From contig CAZPCZ010000040.1 of the NCBI GenBank assembly GCA_964585225.1, positions 1 through 12,374 on the forward strand: a stretch of 12,374 bases of DNA, written 5' to 3'. Below are positions 11,516-12,374 of this stretch, piece after piece; the first letter of the stretch is position 1, and every line of letters begins with the position of its first letter. The translations under genes were made by a program, and so were the position numbers. The notes under the pieces were generated by a model. That model searched no databases. It was given only the letters and a program-made list of their open reading frames with translations, and was not told the DNA's origin. Source of the DNA: CAZPCZ01 sp964585225 (GTDB lineage Bacteria; Patescibacteriota; Patescibacteriia; JACPHY01).

Positions 11516-11534
11516 GCGAAAAACGGGGGTGGCA

Positions 11535-11563
11535 TTGACGGCGGATGGGATACCTGCTTCAAT
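11535..11563 (+). promoter_or_regulatory. Promoter of the peptidase E gene
   Basis: TTGACG (11535-11540) and TTCAAT (11558-11563) are separated by 17 bp, with matches at 5 of 6 and 4 of 6 positions. Transcription would start near 11570, leaving a leader of about 70 nt that contains a GGGG/CCCC inverted repeat before the Shine-Dalgarno. Confidence 0.5.
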
Positions 11564-11641
11564 ACCGCCAAGCTCATTCCCCTTGCGGATAGAGGAGCGA
11601 AACGAGGGGCCCCAAGCCCCAACCAGAAGGAGAGGTTCCCA

Positions 11642-12361
11642 ATGAGGCTCTTGCTGCTCTCGACGGGCGGGCGTCCGTCTCGATTCCTGCGCCATGCCCG
11701 CACGGAGCTCATGGAGTTCCTCGCGGGCCGCCGGCGGATCGGGTTCGTCACCGCCGCATCCTTCAACAACGAAGATACGTTCTTCGCGCGTGCGAAGAAG
11801 TTCTTCCGCACGATCGGCATCCGCGCCGAACACATCCGGTGGCAGTCGCCGCCGAAGTCGCTCGACCGCTTCGACGCGATCGTCGTCGGTGGGGGGAACA
11901 CGTACCTCCTCCTCCAGCGACTGCGGTCGTCCGGACTGCTCCGGATGATCCGGCAGGCCGTCAGAAGCGGCAAGCCGTACGTCGGCGCGAGCGCGGGGTC
12001 GAACGTCGCCGGGCCGACGATCCTCACGACGAACGACTGGAACGTCCACGCGGTCCGGCAGTTCGGCGCATTCGGGTTCGTCCCGTGGAACATCAACGTG
12101 CACTACCCGGCCTTCCCCCGCGCGGAGAAGGGGCGCGCGCGGTTCAGCGAAACCCGGGACCAGCGCATCGGCGAGTACCACGACGTGAGCCAGAACCCGA
12201 TCGTCGGCGTCGAGGAGGCGGCGTGCATCTGGGTGGATGGCGATCAGGCGATGGTGCGCGGGACCGGACGCGTCCGCTGGTTCGTCCCGGGCATGAAGCC
12301 GCAGTGGGTGCGCCCCGGCAAGCCGCTCCCCCTCTGGGGGGTGCGCACTCGATCCCGATAG
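11642..12361 (+). CDS. Peptidase E-like S51 family serine peptidase
   Basis: This 239-residue class I glutamine amidotransferase-like fold protein belongs to the dipeptidase E/cyanophycinase family, which cleaves peptides after N-terminal Asp in the characterised member. The nucleophile Ser117 sits in the elbow GASAGSN. Asp132 (TNDWN) and His154 (NVHYP) follow at +15 and +37, exactly the spacing of the Ser120/Asp135/His157 triad of E. coli PepE. VVGGGNTYLLLQRLR (81-95) is the conserved glycine loop and TRDQRIGEY (171-179) another family segment. It has no signal peptide and is cytoplasmic. The ATG is preceded by AGAAGGAGAGG, a strong Shine-Dalgarno. It is the only plus-strand gene, divergent from tRNA-Leu. 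A CCCCC-TCT-GGGGG hairpin overlaps its last codons and may help end transcription. With the M1 enzyme it would make two cytoplasmic peptide-recycling enzymes; specificity is inferred. Confidence 0.93.
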   Translation: MRLLLLSTGGRPSRFLRHARTELMEFLAGRRRIGFVTAASFNNEDTFFARAKKFFRTIGIRAEHIRWQSPPKSLDRFDAIVVGGGNTYLLLQRLRSSGLLRMIRQAVRSGKPYVGASAGSNVAGPTILTTNDWNVHAVRQFGAFGFVPWNINVHYPAFPRAEKGRARFSETRDQRIGEYHDVSQNPIVGVEEAACIWVDGDQAMVRGTGRVRWFVPGMKPQWVRPGKPLPLWGVRTRSR

Positions 12362-12374
12362 CGACACCGTCGCA

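Noticed and set aside
11507..12367. Minus-strand frame of 286 codons antisense to the peptidase E gene
   Set aside because: The plus-strand gene has an exact catalytic-triad spacing and a strong Shine-Dalgarno; the antisense frame has neither family signature nor start signals.

Overview
The window is GC-rich bacterial DNA with genes packed tightly and nearly all on the minus strand. A short YidC with no large periplasmic domain, a NusA that ends after its second KH domain, small proteins of unknown function, tRNA genes without an encoded CCA and many genes without a Shine-Dalgarno sequence suggest a Patescibacteria/CPR genome. A GC-rich Parcubacteria lineage is my best guess; this is inference and no marker gene in the window settles it.

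Layout, in minus-strand transcription order. At the right edge the only plus-strand gene, a peptidase E-like S51 serine peptidase (11642-12361), diverges from a tRNA-Leu(GAG) gene (11392-11476). A gene-free, hairpin-rich stretch follows; it holds an exact 16-bp copy of the tRNA-Leu 3' end. Next come a leukotriene A4 hydrolase-like M1 aminopeptidase (9221-11035) with its own promoter, strong SD and terminator, then tRNA-Val(UAC) (9042-9113). A run of genes continues: a small two-helix membrane protein, a SAM methyltransferase, a three-helix membrane protein, YraN, nusA, yidC, a PRC-barrel protein, a nucleotidyltransferase-fold protein and an O-antigen ligase-like polytopic membrane protein. A further promoter then drives a tight three-gene cluster: a J-domain protein and two proteins I do not recognise (38-1784).

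The most striking content is repetitive DNA. Three consecutive intergenic gaps (5661-5800, 7554-7670, 8069-8199) are filled almost from stop to start codon by long AT-rich palindromic elements built largely of 7-bp units (AATTTCT on one arm, AGAAATT on the other). The same kind of heptamer arrays (TGACGAA, AAAATGC, GAAGAGG) also lie inside the ligase coding sequence. A second, GC-rich hairpin class (CCCCTCTTA-CCC-TAAGAGGGG and relatives) occurs between genes and also in frame inside the ligase and nucleotidyltransferase genes, where it adds low-complexity segments of about 30-55 residues. This resembles Rickettsia palindromic elements in behaviour.

Functionally the nusA-yidC run mixes information processing (nusA), membrane protein insertion (yidC), nucleic-acid-related functions (yraN) and surface polysaccharide assembly (ligase). 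The J-domain cluster looks like one transcriptional and translationally coupled unit of unknown function. Promoters of the form TTGNNN-17 bp-TANNNT or close to it can be read upstream of five genes.
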